Positions 1 through 8,524 are shown, counted from the first letter of the stretch. The stretch is 64,000 nt of DNA from Streptomyces endocoffeicus (GCF_016741935.1 NZ_JAERRG010000019.1:178469-242468), one strand, 5' to 3'. The notes: generated by a model from the sequence alone, not told the origin. Numbers and translations: made by a program.

Positions 1-655
1 TCCAGCCCTGGAGGTTCATGACCGTTCCGTAGGCCACGGACGCCACCGCCCCGTACCCCGCGAGCAGCAGCGACTCCGCCCGGCCGGGCGGCCGGGCGGC
101 GCCGGGGAGCAGGCCCGCGCCCATCGCCACCCAGCCCATCGCCAGCATCTGGAACGGCATCCACGGGCCCACCCCGCCCGTGAGCAGCGCGGACGCGAAC
201 ATCGAGACGGCGCCGAGGACAAAGCCGAAACCGGGGCCCAGCACCCGCCCCGACAGCACCATCAGGAAGAACATCGGCTCGATCCCGGCCGTTCCCGCGC
301 CCAGTGGGCGCAGGGCCGCCCCCGCCGCCGCCAGCACTCCGAGCATCGCGACGGCCTTGGCGTCCAGACCGGTGTCCGCGATGGTCGCCACGACCACGGC
401 CAGCAGGAGCGGGAGCAGCGCGGCGAACAGCCAGGGCGCGTCGGCGGCGTGGGTGGTGATCCCGGAGTCGCCCGGTGCGAACAGCGGCCAGCCGAAGGCG
501 ACGACACCGATCGCGGAGACGAGCGCGAGCGCCGCCACGGAGCGCGGGCCGAGGCGGATGGCCTTCGTCCTGCCGTCGCGTTTCCGCTCCGCCCGGTGCG
601 GCCCGCTCGGTGCTGTCCCGCTCAGCGCTCTCCGGCTCGGCGCTGTCCGGCTCAT
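1..655 (-). CDS. ECF transporter S component (substrate-binding membrane subunit), 3' end outside window
   Basis: Membrane-embedded specificity subunit of an energy-coupling factor importer. The ATG at 655-653 overlaps the stop of the upstream ATPase gene (ATGA), so the two are translationally coupled. About 218 codons are in the window. A hydrophilic Arg-rich N-terminus of about 35 residues is followed by at least four hydrophobic segments, including ALALVSAIGVVAFGWPLF, LLPLLLAVVVATIA and a Gly-rich block GRVLGPGFGFVLGAVSMFAS typical of EcfS proteins. It is last in an operon headed by a cobalamin riboswitch, so cobalamin or a corrinoid precursor is the likely substrate. That is inference from regulation; the S-unit sequence alone does not show its ligand. 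Confidence 0.8.
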   Translation of the reverse strand, partial: MSRTAPSRRALSGTAPSGPHRAERKRDGRTKAIRLGPRSVAALALVSAIGVVAFGWPLFAPGDSGITTHAADAPWLFAALLPLLLAVVVATIADTGLDAKAVAMLGVLAAAGAALRPLGAGTAGIEPMFFLMVLSGRVLGPGFGFVLGAVSMFASALLTGGVGPWMPFQMLAMGWVAMGAGLLPGAARPPGRAESLLLAGYGAVASVAYGTVMNLQGW

Positions 656-2280
656 GGGGCTTCCTCCAGGGCCAGTGCCTTGCGTATCTGCGGCACCGTC
701 AGCCACGGCAGTGGGGCCAGCACCTTGGCCACTTGTGGGGCGAAGGCGGGGGAGGAGACCACCACCTCCGCCGTGGGGCCGTCCGCGACCACCTCGCCCT
801 CGGCCAGGATGACGACGCGGTGGGCGAGTTCGGCCGCGAGTTCCACATCGTGGGTGGCCAGTACGGTCGCGTGGCCGTCCGCGGCCAGCCCGCGTACCAC
901 CTCCACCAGGCGCGCCTTCGCCGCGTAGTCGAGCCCGCGGGTGGGCTCGTCGAGCAGCAGCAGGGGCGGACGGGCGGTGAGGATGACGGACAGGGCGAGC
1001 GCCAGCCGCTGCCCCTCCGACAGATCGCGCGGATGGGCGGTGTCCGGCACCTCCGGCAGCAGTCGGCCCACCAGCTCCCGGCAGGTGCCGGGCGCGGCGC
1101 CCGCGTCCTGGTCGGCCGCCGCGCACTCGGCGGCGACCGTGTCCGCGTAGAGCAGATCGCGCGGCTCCTGCGGTACGAGGCCCACTTGGCGGAGCAGTTG
1201 GGCGGGGCGGGTGCGGTGCGGTACGACCCGGTCCGGGCCGACGCGCACCGAGCCCGAGGCGGGTTCGTACAGTCCGACCAGGCTCGCCAGAAGCGTGGAC
1301 TTGCCCGCGCCGTTGCGTCCCATCAGCGCCACCGTCTCGCCCGGCCGGACCGTCAGGTCCACCCCGCGCAGTGCCTCCACCCGGCCGTGGCGTACGGACA
1401 GCCGCGCCACCTCGCCCACCGGCTCGCCCGGCGGCGGATCGGCCACCCTCCGCGGGGCGAGCGGCGCGAGCCGCTCCCGCAGCGGCCCCGCCTTGCGGCG
1501 GGCGTCCCGTACGGACAGCGGCACCGGCGGCGGCCACCCCGCGAGGCCGCCCAGCGCCACCACGGGCGGCTGGACGGGCGACATCGGCAGCAGCTCGGCC
1601 GGTGCGCCGGTCAGCGGGGCGGCGCCGGGGGAGGGGAGCAGGATCATCTGGTCCGCGTACTGCACCACGCGCTCGAGGCGGTGTTCGGCCATCAGGACCG
1701 TGGTGCCCAGGTCGTGCACCAGCCGCTGCAGCACGGCCAGCACCTCCTCGGCCGCGGCCGGGTCGAGCGCGGAGGTCGGCTCGTCGAGGACCAGGACGCG
1801 GGGGTGGGTGGTGAGCACCGAGCCGATCGCCACGCGCTGCCGCTGCCCGCCGGAGAGCGTGGCGATGGGACGGTCCCGCAACTCGGCCAGGCCCAGCAGA
1901 TCGAGGGTCTCCTCGACCCGGCGGCGCATGGTGTCCGGGGCGATGCCGAGCGACTCCATGCCGTACGCCAGCTCGTCCTCGACGGTGTCGGTGACGAAGT
2001 GCGCGAGCGGATCCTGGCCCACGGTGCCGACCACGTCGGCGAGTTCGCGCGGCTTGTGGGTACGGGTGTCCCGGCCCGCGACGGTGACGCGGCCGCGCAG
2101 GGTGCCACCGGTGAAATGCGGTACGAGACCGGAGACGGCCCCCAGGAGTGTCGACTTACCGACCCCGGACGGGCCCACGAGCAGACACAGCTCGCCCTCG
2201 GGGACCGTCAGGTCCACCCCCGCGAGGGCGGGCCGCGCCGCACCGTCGTAGTGGACCGACACCTGCTCGAAGCGGATCAC
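652..2280 (-). CDS. Fused dual-ATPase ECF/cobalt-type ABC transporter ATP-binding protein (EcfA1-EcfA2 fusion)
   Basis: 542 residues with two complete ABC ATPase domains in one chain, which together power an ECF vitamin importer. Domain 1 has Walker A GPSGVGKS (residues 36-43), signature LSGGQRQR and Walker B VLVLDEPTSALD. Domain 2 has Walker A GRNGAGKS, a variant signature LSEGQRLA and Walker B LLLLDEPTRGLD. The GTG start at 2280 overlaps the stop of the upstream EcfT gene (GTGA). An open frame extends further upstream but only duplicates the EcfT coding region. The next gene starts inside its stop codon. The glutamate in the second signature (LSEGQ) hints at unequal ATP sites, which is common in fused ECF ATPases. 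Confidence 0.92.
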   Translation of the reverse strand: MIRFEQVSVHYDGAARPALAGVDLTVPEGELCLLVGPSGVGKSTLLGAVSGLVPHFTGGTLRGRVTVAGRDTRTHKPRELADVVGTVGQDPLAHFVTDTVEDELAYGMESLGIAPDTMRRRVEETLDLLGLAELRDRPIATLSGGQRQRVAIGSVLTTHPRVLVLDEPTSALDPAAAEEVLAVLQRLVHDLGTTVLMAEHRLERVVQYADQMILLPSPGAAPLTGAPAELLPMSPVQPPVVALGGLAGWPPPVPLSVRDARRKAGPLRERLAPLAPRRVADPPPGEPVGEVARLSVRHGRVEALRGVDLTVRPGETVALMGRNGAGKSTLLASLVGLYEPASGSVRVGPDRVVPHRTRPAQLLRQVGLVPQEPRDLLYADTVAAECAAADQDAGAAPGTCRELVGRLLPEVPDTAHPRDLSEGQRLALALSVILTARPPLLLLDEPTRGLDYAAKARLVEVVRGLAADGHATVLATHDVELAAELAHRVVILAEGEVVADGPTAEVVVSSPAFAPQVAKVLAPLPWLTVPQIRKALALEEAP

Positions 2281-3737
2281 TGCGTGGCCTCCTCGGGCCC
2301 CGCCCCGGCTCGGGCGTCGCCTTGGGCGCCGGGCGGGGTGTGTGCGGTGGGGTTGCTCGGGGGTGGCGCCGTGGCCGCGTCGCCGGGTCGCGGGTGTGGC
2401 TCGATGGCGGGTTGGGCGCCGGGTTGCGGGTGCCGCTTGGCCGCGGGCCGGGTGTCGGGGCCGGGGGATTCCGGGCGCTGCCGGTCCCGGGCTTGGGCCG
2501 GTTCGGTGGGGGCCTTGTGCGGCGGGGCCGGTTCGCGGGCCGGGGCCGGTGTCGGTGGCGGGGCGGCGAGGGCCGGGAGCAGGCCCAGGAGTACGGCCGC
2601 CGCGGGCCATAGCGGCAGCGTTGGGGTGGTGAGCGGGACGACCGATGGCTGGAGGGCCTCGGGGGCGTAGGAGGCGGCGCGGATCATCAGTGCCGCGACC
2701 GCCGCTCCCGACCCCGCAACCAGCCACGCCCGTACGCCCCAGCGGTCCGGGCGGTAGCGGCTGCGCACCGAGCGGCGGCCGCCCAGCCACAGGCCGCCGA
2801 GCGCGGCGGCGAGTCCGGCGAGCAGCAGCGGCAGACCGTAGCCCGCGCCCTCGGCCGCGAGCAGACCGTACGTACCGCAGCAGACGCCGAGCAGCCCGCC
2901 CAGCGTCAGCGCGGTGGTGGTACGGGCGACGGCGGGCGGGACCTGGGCGGTGCGGCCGTAGCCGCGCGCGTCCATCGCCGCCGCCAGAGCCACCGAGCGT
3001 TCCAACGCGCCCTCCAGCACCGGCAGTCCGACCTGCAACAGCGCCTTCACCCCGCGGTCGGGGCGGCCGCGCAGCCTACGGGCGGAGCGCAGCCGAGTCA
3101 CGTCCGCCACCAGATGGGGTGCGAAGGTCATCGCCACCACGACCGCGACCCCGGCCTCGTAGAGCGCGCCGGGCAGCGACTTGAGCAGCCGCGCCGGGCT
3201 GGCGAGCGCGTTCGCGGCGCCGACGCAGATCAGCAGGGTGGCCAGCCGCAGCCCGTCGTACAGCGCGAAGACCAGCCCCTCGGCCGACACCCGGCCGCCG
3301 ATGCGCACCCCCTGCGCCCAGTGGGGCAACGGGACTTCGGGGAGGGTGAAGAGCACCCGCGTCCCGGGGATCGGCGAGCCGAAGAAGACCGCGAAGAACA
3401 GCCGGATGGCCAGCACGACGAGACCCAGCTTGAGGAACGCGGTGTACGAGCGGGCCCATGGCGCGTCCGTGCGGCGCACGGCCACCACATAGCCCGCGAC
3501 CGCGATGAGCAGCCCGAGCAGCAGCGGGTTGGTGGTGCGGGACGCGGCCGTGGCCAGCCCGAGCGCCCACAGCCACCAGGCTCCGGCGTGCAGGGCGCCT
3601 CCGCGGCGCGGGGTACCGGCTCGCAGCCGGGCGCGGAAGCCGTTGCGGAAGCCGTTGCGGAAGCCGACGCCGGGGCGGCGTGGGGCGGTGGCCTCGGGGG
3701 CGGTGTGCGGTGGCATGGCGGTCTTCCGCGCGCTCAT
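2277..3737 (-). CDS. EcfT/CbiQ-type transmembrane coupling protein
   Basis: 486 residues; the scaffold linking the ATPases to the S component. The first 45 residues are hydrophilic and carry a duplicated GFRNGFRN motif. They are followed by several membrane helices (for example LLLGLLIAVAGYVVAV and LGLVVLAIRLFFAVFF) and the coupling-helix motif AMDARGYGR characteristic of EcfT. The last 100 or so residues are an unusually long Pro/Ala/Arg-rich tail, probably disordered in the cytoplasm. The ATG at 3737 overlaps the stop of the preceding gene (ATGA); an alternative ATG lies at 3716. The tail is unlike minimal EcfT proteins and may be lineage-specific. Confidence 0.85.
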   Translation of the reverse strand: MSARKTAMPPHTAPEATAPRRPGVGFRNGFRNGFRARLRAGTPRRGGALHAGAWWLWALGLATAASRTTNPLLLGLLIAVAGYVVAVRRTDAPWARSYTAFLKLGLVVLAIRLFFAVFFGSPIPGTRVLFTLPEVPLPHWAQGVRIGGRVSAEGLVFALYDGLRLATLLICVGAANALASPARLLKSLPGALYEAGVAVVVAMTFAPHLVADVTRLRSARRLRGRPDRGVKALLQVGLPVLEGALERSVALAAAMDARGYGRTAQVPPAVARTTTALTLGGLLGVCCGTYGLLAAEGAGYGLPLLLAGLAAALGGLWLGGRRSVRSRYRPDRWGVRAWLVAGSGAAVAALMIRAASYAPEALQPSVVPLTTPTLPLWPAAAVLLGLLPALAAPPPTPAPAREPAPPHKAPTEPAQARDRQRPESPGPDTRPAAKRHPQPGAQPAIEPHPRPGDAATAPPPSNPTAHTPPGAQGDARAGAGPEEATQ

Positions 3738-4654
3738 CCGCGACGGCGGCGCGCCTGCCACACCGCCGCGGCGCCGAGCAGTACGACGGCGGCGAGCCCG
3801 CCGATCAGCCCGGCCGAGGGGCCCGAGCCGCCGTCGTCCGCCTTGCCGCCGTCGCCCTTCGGGGCGGCGTGGGCGTCCACGGAGGTGCTCGCCTTGTCCC
3901 CGCAGCCCGTCTCCGGATAGCCGGAGATGGCGCACAGCAGCGCGGCGGAGTTGTAGCGCAGCGGCTTCGCGACGGCGGCGAGCGCCTCCCCGGCGGACGC
4001 GTCCTCGCCGACCCGCGCGCACTCCGTACGGGGTGCGGGTGGCGTCCGGCGGTCGGGTGCGTCGGTGGCCGTACCGAAGTCGATGACCACCGCGACCCGT
4101 TTGGTGGAGTCCGTGGCCGGGGTGTCGGCACAGACGGCGGCGAAATCGGCCATGCCGCGCGGCCGGGTGGCGTCGTCCGAGTCCTCGCTGAGCGCGAAAC
4201 GGAAACCGATCATGTCGCCATCACCGGGCCGTGCGGAGGAGGGCCCTTGGGTGGCATAGCTCCAACTGCCGCCGTCCCCGCCCCGCTGCCAGAACGACCA
4301 GTAGCGATACCCGTCGGCGGCCTGCGCGGGCGCCGCGCAGGCCATCGCGAGAAGGGCGACGACGGGCAGCGCCAAGGCGACGGCGGACAGCGACAGCCGG
4401 GCCGCCCGGCCGCACCAGGCGAAACGCGCGCGGGTGCGCGGGACGGAAATCGCGTCCGCGCGCCGGGCCTGGGCCGCGCGGGTGCGCGGTGCCGGTGCCG
4501 GTGCCGGTGCCGGTGCCGAGGAGGCGTACCGGACCCGTGCCGTGCGGGTGCGCGGGACCGAAGCGGCCCCGGTGCGCGGGACCGGAGCCGCCCCGGTGCG
4601 CGGGGCCGAAGCCGCCCCGGTGCGGACCGGTGCCCCATATGTGCGCGGGCTCAA
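3734..4654 (-). CDS. SCO2322-family secreted, membrane-anchored protein of the B12-regulated ECF operon
   Basis: 306 residues. No ATG or GTG occurs in frame, but a TTG at 4654 gives a TTGA overlap with the upstream stop and has GGAAGAGG just before it. Residues 1-75 are low complexity, with PRTGAA-type repeats and an APAPAPAPAP run, and precede a signal-like segment ending ACAAPAQAAD. The mature part contains RYWSFWQ, AVVIDFG and ALLCAISGYPETGCG with paired cysteines. The C-terminus has a membrane helix and RRRR tail, so the protein is probably surface anchored. It may be a beta-type cap (DUF4430-like) working with the neighbouring alpha-barrel protein. The family name is recalled and the function is inferred. 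Confidence 0.7.
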   Translation of the reverse strand: MSPRTYGAPVRTGAASAPRTGAAPVPRTGAASVPRTRTARVRYASSAPAPAPAPAPRTRAAQARRADAISVPRTRARFAWCGRAARLSLSAVALALPVVALLAMACAAPAQAADGYRYWSFWQRGGDGGSWSYATQGPSSARPGDGDMIGFRFALSEDSDDATRPRGMADFAAVCADTPATDSTKRVAVVIDFGTATDAPDRRTPPAPRTECARVGEDASAGEALAAVAKPLRYNSAALLCAISGYPETGCGDKASTSVDAHAAPKGDGGKADDGGSGPSAGLIGGLAAVVLLGAAAVWQARRRRG

Positions 4655-5988
4655 AGCTGCCGCCTCTTCCGGCCGCTCAGGAGGAAGCCGATGCCCACGC
4701 CGGCGACCGCGCAGACGCCGACCGTCCACCAGACGCCGCCGATCCCGCCGTCGTCGTCCTTCTTCTCTTCCTTCTCCTCGCTCTTGCCGCTCCCGTCCGA
4801 CTCCGCGCCCGGGGCCGCCGCCTCGGGCTTCGGGCCGGTGGCGTTCAGCTGCCGCACGAGGTCGGCGCCGCCGAAGTCGCGGGGGTTGGCGCCGGCCGCG
4901 TGGGCCGCGAGGGTCAGTTTGGCGAGGGCGCCGGGGTCGCCCTTGGCCCAGGCCGCCGCGCCGCTGCCCTTGCTCTGCAGCCACTGCAGGGGCTTGCTCG
5001 CGGCCGCGCTGTGCTCTCCGGCGGCGAGCGCCACCACCGCGTCGGCCGTGCCGCCGAAGTCGGGCTGGTCCTTGGCGCCGGGCATCGCGGACTTCAGATG
5101 CGTACCGGTGTCGGACATGACGCGGGAGAGGTGGGCCAGGGCGGCCTCGGCGGCGTCCTCGGGCGAACCGGCTCCGCCCTTTCCGCCCGCGCAGCGCAGC
5201 GGCTTCGGCTCGGCGCCGCTGTCCTTCCCGACGGTCTCGAAGACGAAGCCCTTGCCCCGCGCGGCCAGCGCGGCGCTCGCGGTGGCCAGCTCATTGGCGA
5301 CGGGCTCGCCCTTGGCCGCCGTGTACGCGAACGCCCCGCGCTCCGCCGCCTTCGCCGAGCAGTCCAGTTGCAGGCCGAGCAGCGCGTCGTACGGGCTCTT
5401 GCCGCCCTTGTCCGAGGCCTCCTTGTCCGAGGCCCCCTTGCCCGAGGCCGCCTTGTCCGAGGCCGCCGTCACCTTCGCCGGGTCCTGGCCGGTGGCGGCG
5501 AAGGCGCCGACCGCCGCCGCGGTGGAGTTGGCGTCGCTCGGGCCGCCCGGGTTCATGCCCCAGCCGCCGTCCTCGTTCTGGTGGCGCTTCAGCCAGCCGA
5601 TGCCCTTCTCCACGGTGCCGGAGCGCCCGCCCACCGCGGCCAGCGCCTGGATCGCCGCCGCCGTCGCGTCCGTGAACTCGCCCTTCTTCGGGTCACACGC
5701 CTTGGACGTGTCCGCGCGGTACGCCGCGAAGCCGCCGTCAGCGCAACTCTGCCCGGCCAGCCAGTCGATGGCCGACTTCGCCGGGGTGACGCCCACCGCG
5801 TCCTGGGCGAGCAGCGCCAGCGACTGCCGCCACACCCCGTCGAACTTCGGGTCCTTGGCGCCGTAGAGCCCCTCGGCACGCCCGGCCGGGCCGTCGTCGG
5901 CCACGGCGGCAGGCGCGGCGGCCGCGCCCAGGGCGGCGCACAGGGCGGCGCACAGGGAAAGAGCCGCCACGCTGCGGCGAATGTTCAT
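4651..5988 (-). CDS. Secreted alpha/alpha-toroid (prenyltransferase/squalene-oxidase-repeat) protein, membrane anchored
   Basis: 445 residues. An N-terminal signal peptide (MNIRRSVAALSLCAALCAAL) is followed by an alpha-barrel with toroid repeat motifs such as DWLAGQSCADGGFAAY and WLKRHQNEDGGWGMNPGG. The C-terminus carries an acidic/Lys linker, a membrane helix (WTVGVCAVAGVGIGFLLS) and RKRRQL, so it is exported and anchored. A DKAASGKGASDKEASDKG repeat interrupts the barrel. The alpha6/alpha6 barrel is also the fold of the B12-binding domain of intrinsic factor and transcobalamin. First gene after the cobalamin riboswitch, it is a good candidate extracellular corrinoid-binding protein. Enzymatic terpene chemistry is unlikely for an exported protein without catalytic Asp motifs. 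Confidence 0.85.
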   Translation of the reverse strand: MNIRRSVAALSLCAALCAALGAAAAPAAVADDGPAGRAEGLYGAKDPKFDGVWRQSLALLAQDAVGVTPAKSAIDWLAGQSCADGGFAAYRADTSKACDPKKGEFTDATAAAIQALAAVGGRSGTVEKGIGWLKRHQNEDGGWGMNPGGPSDANSTAAAVGAFAATGQDPAKVTAASDKAASGKGASDKEASDKGGKSPYDALLGLQLDCSAKAAERGAFAYTAAKGEPVANELATASAALAARGKGFVFETVGKDSGAEPKPLRCAGGKGGAGSPEDAAEAALAHLSRVMSDTGTHLKSAMPGAKDQPDFGGTADAVVALAAGEHSAAASKPLQWLQSKGSGAAAWAKGDPGALAKLTLAAHAAGANPRDFGGADLVRQLNATGPKPEAAAPGAESDGSGKSEEKEEKKDDDGGIGGVWWTVGVCAVAGVGIGFLLSGRKRRQL

Positions 5989-6079
5989 GGCTGTGGTGCC
6001 TCTCGGTCGGTGGACGGGCGCACGCAGCCGCGCACGGCCGTCCAGCCGCGCCGTACGCGGAACGCTCCGCGGCACGCCT

Positions 6080-6262
6080 GGCACCCGGCTCAGCTCCGCA
6101 TACCTCGACGGTGCCGCCACCGGTCGTCCGGCGGCGGGAGCCTGCGTCGTCGCGCCCGCCCGGGTGTTCCGGCTCGTACGCCCCGCGGGGCGCGCTCACG
6201 GTTGCGGGTCAGCGCCGGAATCGCACCGGCTTCCCCCGATCGGACGCGTATGAAGTTTACGG
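6080..6262 (-). promoter_or_regulatory. Cobalamin riboswitch (5' leader of the ECF operon)
   Basis: On the minus strand the leader reads GGGGAAGCCGGTGCGATTCC (from about 6237), then GGCGCTGACCCGCAACCGTG: the B12-box core with its GCCGGTGCGA...CCGGC stem and CCCGCAACCGT loop. It is followed by GAGCCGGAACACCCGGGC (6161-6178), the matching conserved arm. The leader lies about 90-270 nt upstream of the first ATG of the ECF operon. Adenosylcobalamin binding would be expected to lower expression. The boundaries are approximate. Confidence 0.9.
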
Positions 6263-6292
6263 ACAGCTTATCGGCCGACTTATCGGGCGCCT

Positions 6293-6832
6293 TCAGCCGC
6301 CCATGGACGGGGCCGATCGACGGCCTTCGCGCCGGACGGCCGTGAGACAGCGCGTCGTCGTGCCGTCCTCCTCCTCGATATCACGGCGGTGCGCGAAGCC
6401 GAGCCGGGTGAGCAGGGTCAGCGACGCCTCGTTGGCCGCCATGACCGTGGCGTGCACCTCGTTCAGCCCGAGCGCGCCGAAGCCGTGGCCGACGACCGCC
6501 TCGGTCAGCTCGGTTCCCAGACCGCGCCCCCACGCCTCCGGCGCCAGCGCGTAGACGATCTCGTGGCCGCCGACGACCTCGGTCGGCTTGATCTCGGCGT
6601 GGCCGACGTACCGGCCGTCCTCGCGGACGGCCCATACGTCGAACAGCCGCCGGGCGTAGACCTTGGTGAGGATCCGCCCGAACAGCGCCCGGTCCTCGGC
6701 CTCCGCGGCGAGCCGCCCGTCCCCCAGCCAGCGGCACACCCGCCGGTCCTGGAACAGCGTCACGAAGGCGTCCTCGTCCTCGGGCCGGTACGGCTCGAGC
6801 AGCAGGCGCGCGGTGCGCAGCGTCGGGGTCAC
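6293..6832 (-). CDS. GNAT-family N-acetyltransferase
   Basis: 179 residues from a GTG at 6832 (VTPTLRTARL, the usual start of RimJ/RimL-like GNATs); an in-frame ATG at 6862 would add 10 residues. It shows the fold landmarks LRTARLLLEPYRPEDEDAF, the beta4/acetyl-CoA loop EAWGRGLGTELTEAVV (R/Q-x-x-G-x-G/A variant) and the C-terminal ANEASLTLLTRLGF. The acceptor (ribosomal protein N-terminus, antibiotic or small amine) cannot be told. The gene ends about 30 bp upstream of the cobalamin riboswitch and is transcribed toward it, so it may read into the ECF operon. Confidence 0.88.
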   Translation of the reverse strand: MTPTLRTARLLLEPYRPEDEDAFVTLFQDRRVCRWLGDGRLAAEAEDRALFGRILTKVYARRLFDVWAVREDGRYVGHAEIKPTEVVGGHEIVYALAPEAWGRGLGTELTEAVVGHGFGALGLNEVHATVMAANEASLTLLTRLGFAHRRDIEEEDGTTTRCLTAVRREGRRSAPSMGG

Positions 6833-6925
6833 GCGCCGCGACGCTACGCGGCCGGGCACCACCCGGCAATCCGATACCGCGCGCCCAGCGGTCCGGCCCC
6901 TCAGCCCCCCGCTCCCGGTCGTCCG

Positions 6926-8524
6926 CTACCCGCGGCGCCACCACTGGGCCAGGGACTTCCACCAGCGGCGCCGGGCCTCGTGCTCGGCGCCGGATTCGGG
7001 CTCCGTCTGCGGCTCCGGCTGCGGCTCCGACTGATGCTCCGCGGTGGCGGACGCGGTGTCCGGGGTCTCGCCGGAACCGTCGTCCGGGGCATCCGCGCGG
7101 GCGACCGCGGGCGTCCTGCCCACGGCCCCCGAGATGGCCGCGGTCGCCGCCGCCGCCATTTCGGCCAGCGCCTCGTCGGACTTGGCGGCCGTCCGCGGGA
7201 AGCGCACCGGCAGCGCGGCCAGGGCCCGGTGGAAGGGGCCGGGCCGCCACTCCAACCGCTCGGCGGGAACGGCGAGTTCGAGATCGGGCAGGCGATCGAT
7301 CAGCTTCTCGATGGCGACGGAGGCGATCAGCTGGGCCGGGTCCTTCGCGGGGCAGGTGTGGGGGCCCGCGCTCCACGCCAGATGGGCCCGGTTGCCGCGC
7401 CGGTTCGACAGCAGATACGGGTCGTTGTTGGCGGCCGCGAGGCTGATGACGACGGGGTCGCCCTTGGACAGCCGGTGTCCGTCGACCGTGACGTCATGAC
7501 GCGGGTAGTGGACGCAGAAGTTGGCGAGCGGCGGGTCCTTCCACAGGACCTCGTTGAGCGCGTCCTCGATCAGCATGGTGCCGCCCGCGAGATCGCCCCG
7601 GAACCGTTCGTCCGACAGCAGGAGCAACAGCCCGTTGCAGATCAGGTTCTGCTGGGGCTGGGTACCCGCGCCGACGAGGACGACGATCTGGTGGATCAGC
7701 TCCTCGTCGGTGAGCTCGGCGGGGTGGGCGATCAGCCAGGACGTCATGTCCGGGCCCGGAGTCTCCCGCTTCAGGGCGATGAGCTGGAAGAGGGTCTCCG
7801 CGAGGAGCGCGTTGGCCTGCTCGGAGTCCTCGGTGACGTCGAAGAGCGCCGAGAGCGCCCGGACCAGATTGTCGCTCAGCTCGGGCGGGCAGCCGAAGAG
7901 CTGGTTGAAGACGAGCAGGGGGAGCCGGGCGGAGTACTCCTTGAGCAGATCGGCCTCGCCCTTGGGGCCGAAGAGGTCGATAAGGAAGTCGGCGCTCCGC
8001 TCCACGTAGCGGCGCAGCGCGTGGATGTCCAGGCGGTCGAGGGTGTCGGAGATCGCCGCGCGCAGCCGGTGGTGCTGCTCGCCGTCGCTGCACAGCGCGT
8101 TCGGCCGGTACATCATCATCGGCACCACGGGGTTGTCCATGGGGATGGTGCCGTCGGTGAGCGCCTGCCAGTGGCGGGCGTCCTTGGAGAACGTCTCGGG
8201 GCCGCGCAGGATGTCCAGCGCGGTCTGATAGCTGGTGACGAGCGAGACGGGGACGCCGGGCGCCAGCTCCACGGGCGCGATGCGTCCGTGATCCCGCAGG
8301 CGGGCGTAGGTGGCGGACGGGTCGGCGGCGAACTCGGGGCCGTGCAGCGACTCGAGCCCTGCCCCGGCCGGGGCAGGGCTCGAGTGTGCGGGGCAGCCCG
8401 GGGGCGGTGTCGGATCAGCGGCCGGATCTGCCGGATCTGCCGGGCCTGCTGCCGGATCGGCCGTCGGAGTCGGAGTCGGATCGGCCGTCGGAGTCGGGTC
8501 GGAATCGCGGGTGGGGCTCGTCAC
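6926..8524 (-). CDS. Atypical cytochrome P450 (CYP157-like, lacks ExxR)
   Basis: 532 residues. The haem-ligand loop SAGPHTCPAKDPA has Cys391. The K-helix reads E325-V-L-W328, so the otherwise nearly invariant ExxR arginine is tryptophan. The I-helix reads VGAGTQPQQN, without the usual acid-alcohol pair. Streptomyces CYP157 enzymes of conservons are known for such non-canonical motifs, but no conservon kinase, roadblock or GTPase genes are adjacent. The N-terminus is a DPTPTADPTP-type low-complexity stretch. After the P450 core (about residue 444) comes a disordered 88-residue tail ending RRRWWKSLAQWWRRG. Substrate unknown. Confidence 0.88.
   Translation of the reverse strand: MTSPTRDSDPTPTADPTPTPTADPAAGPADPADPAADPTPPPGCPAHSSPAPAGAGLESLHGPEFAADPSATYARLRDHGRIAPVELAPGVPVSLVTSYQTALDILRGPETFSKDARHWQALTDGTIPMDNPVVPMMMYRPNALCSDGEQHHRLRAAISDTLDRLDIHALRRYVERSADFLIDLFGPKGEADLLKEYSARLPLLVFNQLFGCPPELSDNLVRALSALFDVTEDSEQANALLAETLFQLIALKRETPGPDMTSWLIAHPAELTDEELIHQIVVLVGAGTQPQQNLICNGLLLLLSDERFRGDLAGGTMLIEDALNEVLWKDPPLANFCVHYPRHDVTVDGHRLSKGDPVVISLAAANNDPYLLSNRRGNRAHLAWSAGPHTCPAKDPAQLIASVAIEKLIDRLPDLELAVPAERLEWRPGPFHRALAALPVRFPRTAAKSDEALAEMAAAATAAISGAVGRTPAVARADAPDDGSGETPDTASATAEHQSEPQPEPQTEPESGAEHEARRRWWKSLAQWWRRG

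Noticed and set aside
475..2670. 731-codon plus-strand open frame
   Set aside because: It is antisense to the ECF ATPase and EcfT genes, with Arg/Gly/His-rich composition typical of shadow frames in high-GC DNA.
6206..6232. tRNA-like T-arm (GGTGCGATTCC)
   Set aside because: Part of the cobalamin riboswitch B12 box; no acceptor stem or anticodon arm around it.
3680..6345. Long plus-strand frames (728 and 704 codons) opposite the ECF operon
   Set aside because: Antisense to the well-supported alpha-barrel and SCO2322-type genes, and they run through the cobalamin riboswitch.
6926..8524. Member of a full conservon (cvn) cluster
   Set aside because: The P450 is CYP157-like but no histidine kinase, roadblock, DUF742 or GTPase genes are beside it.
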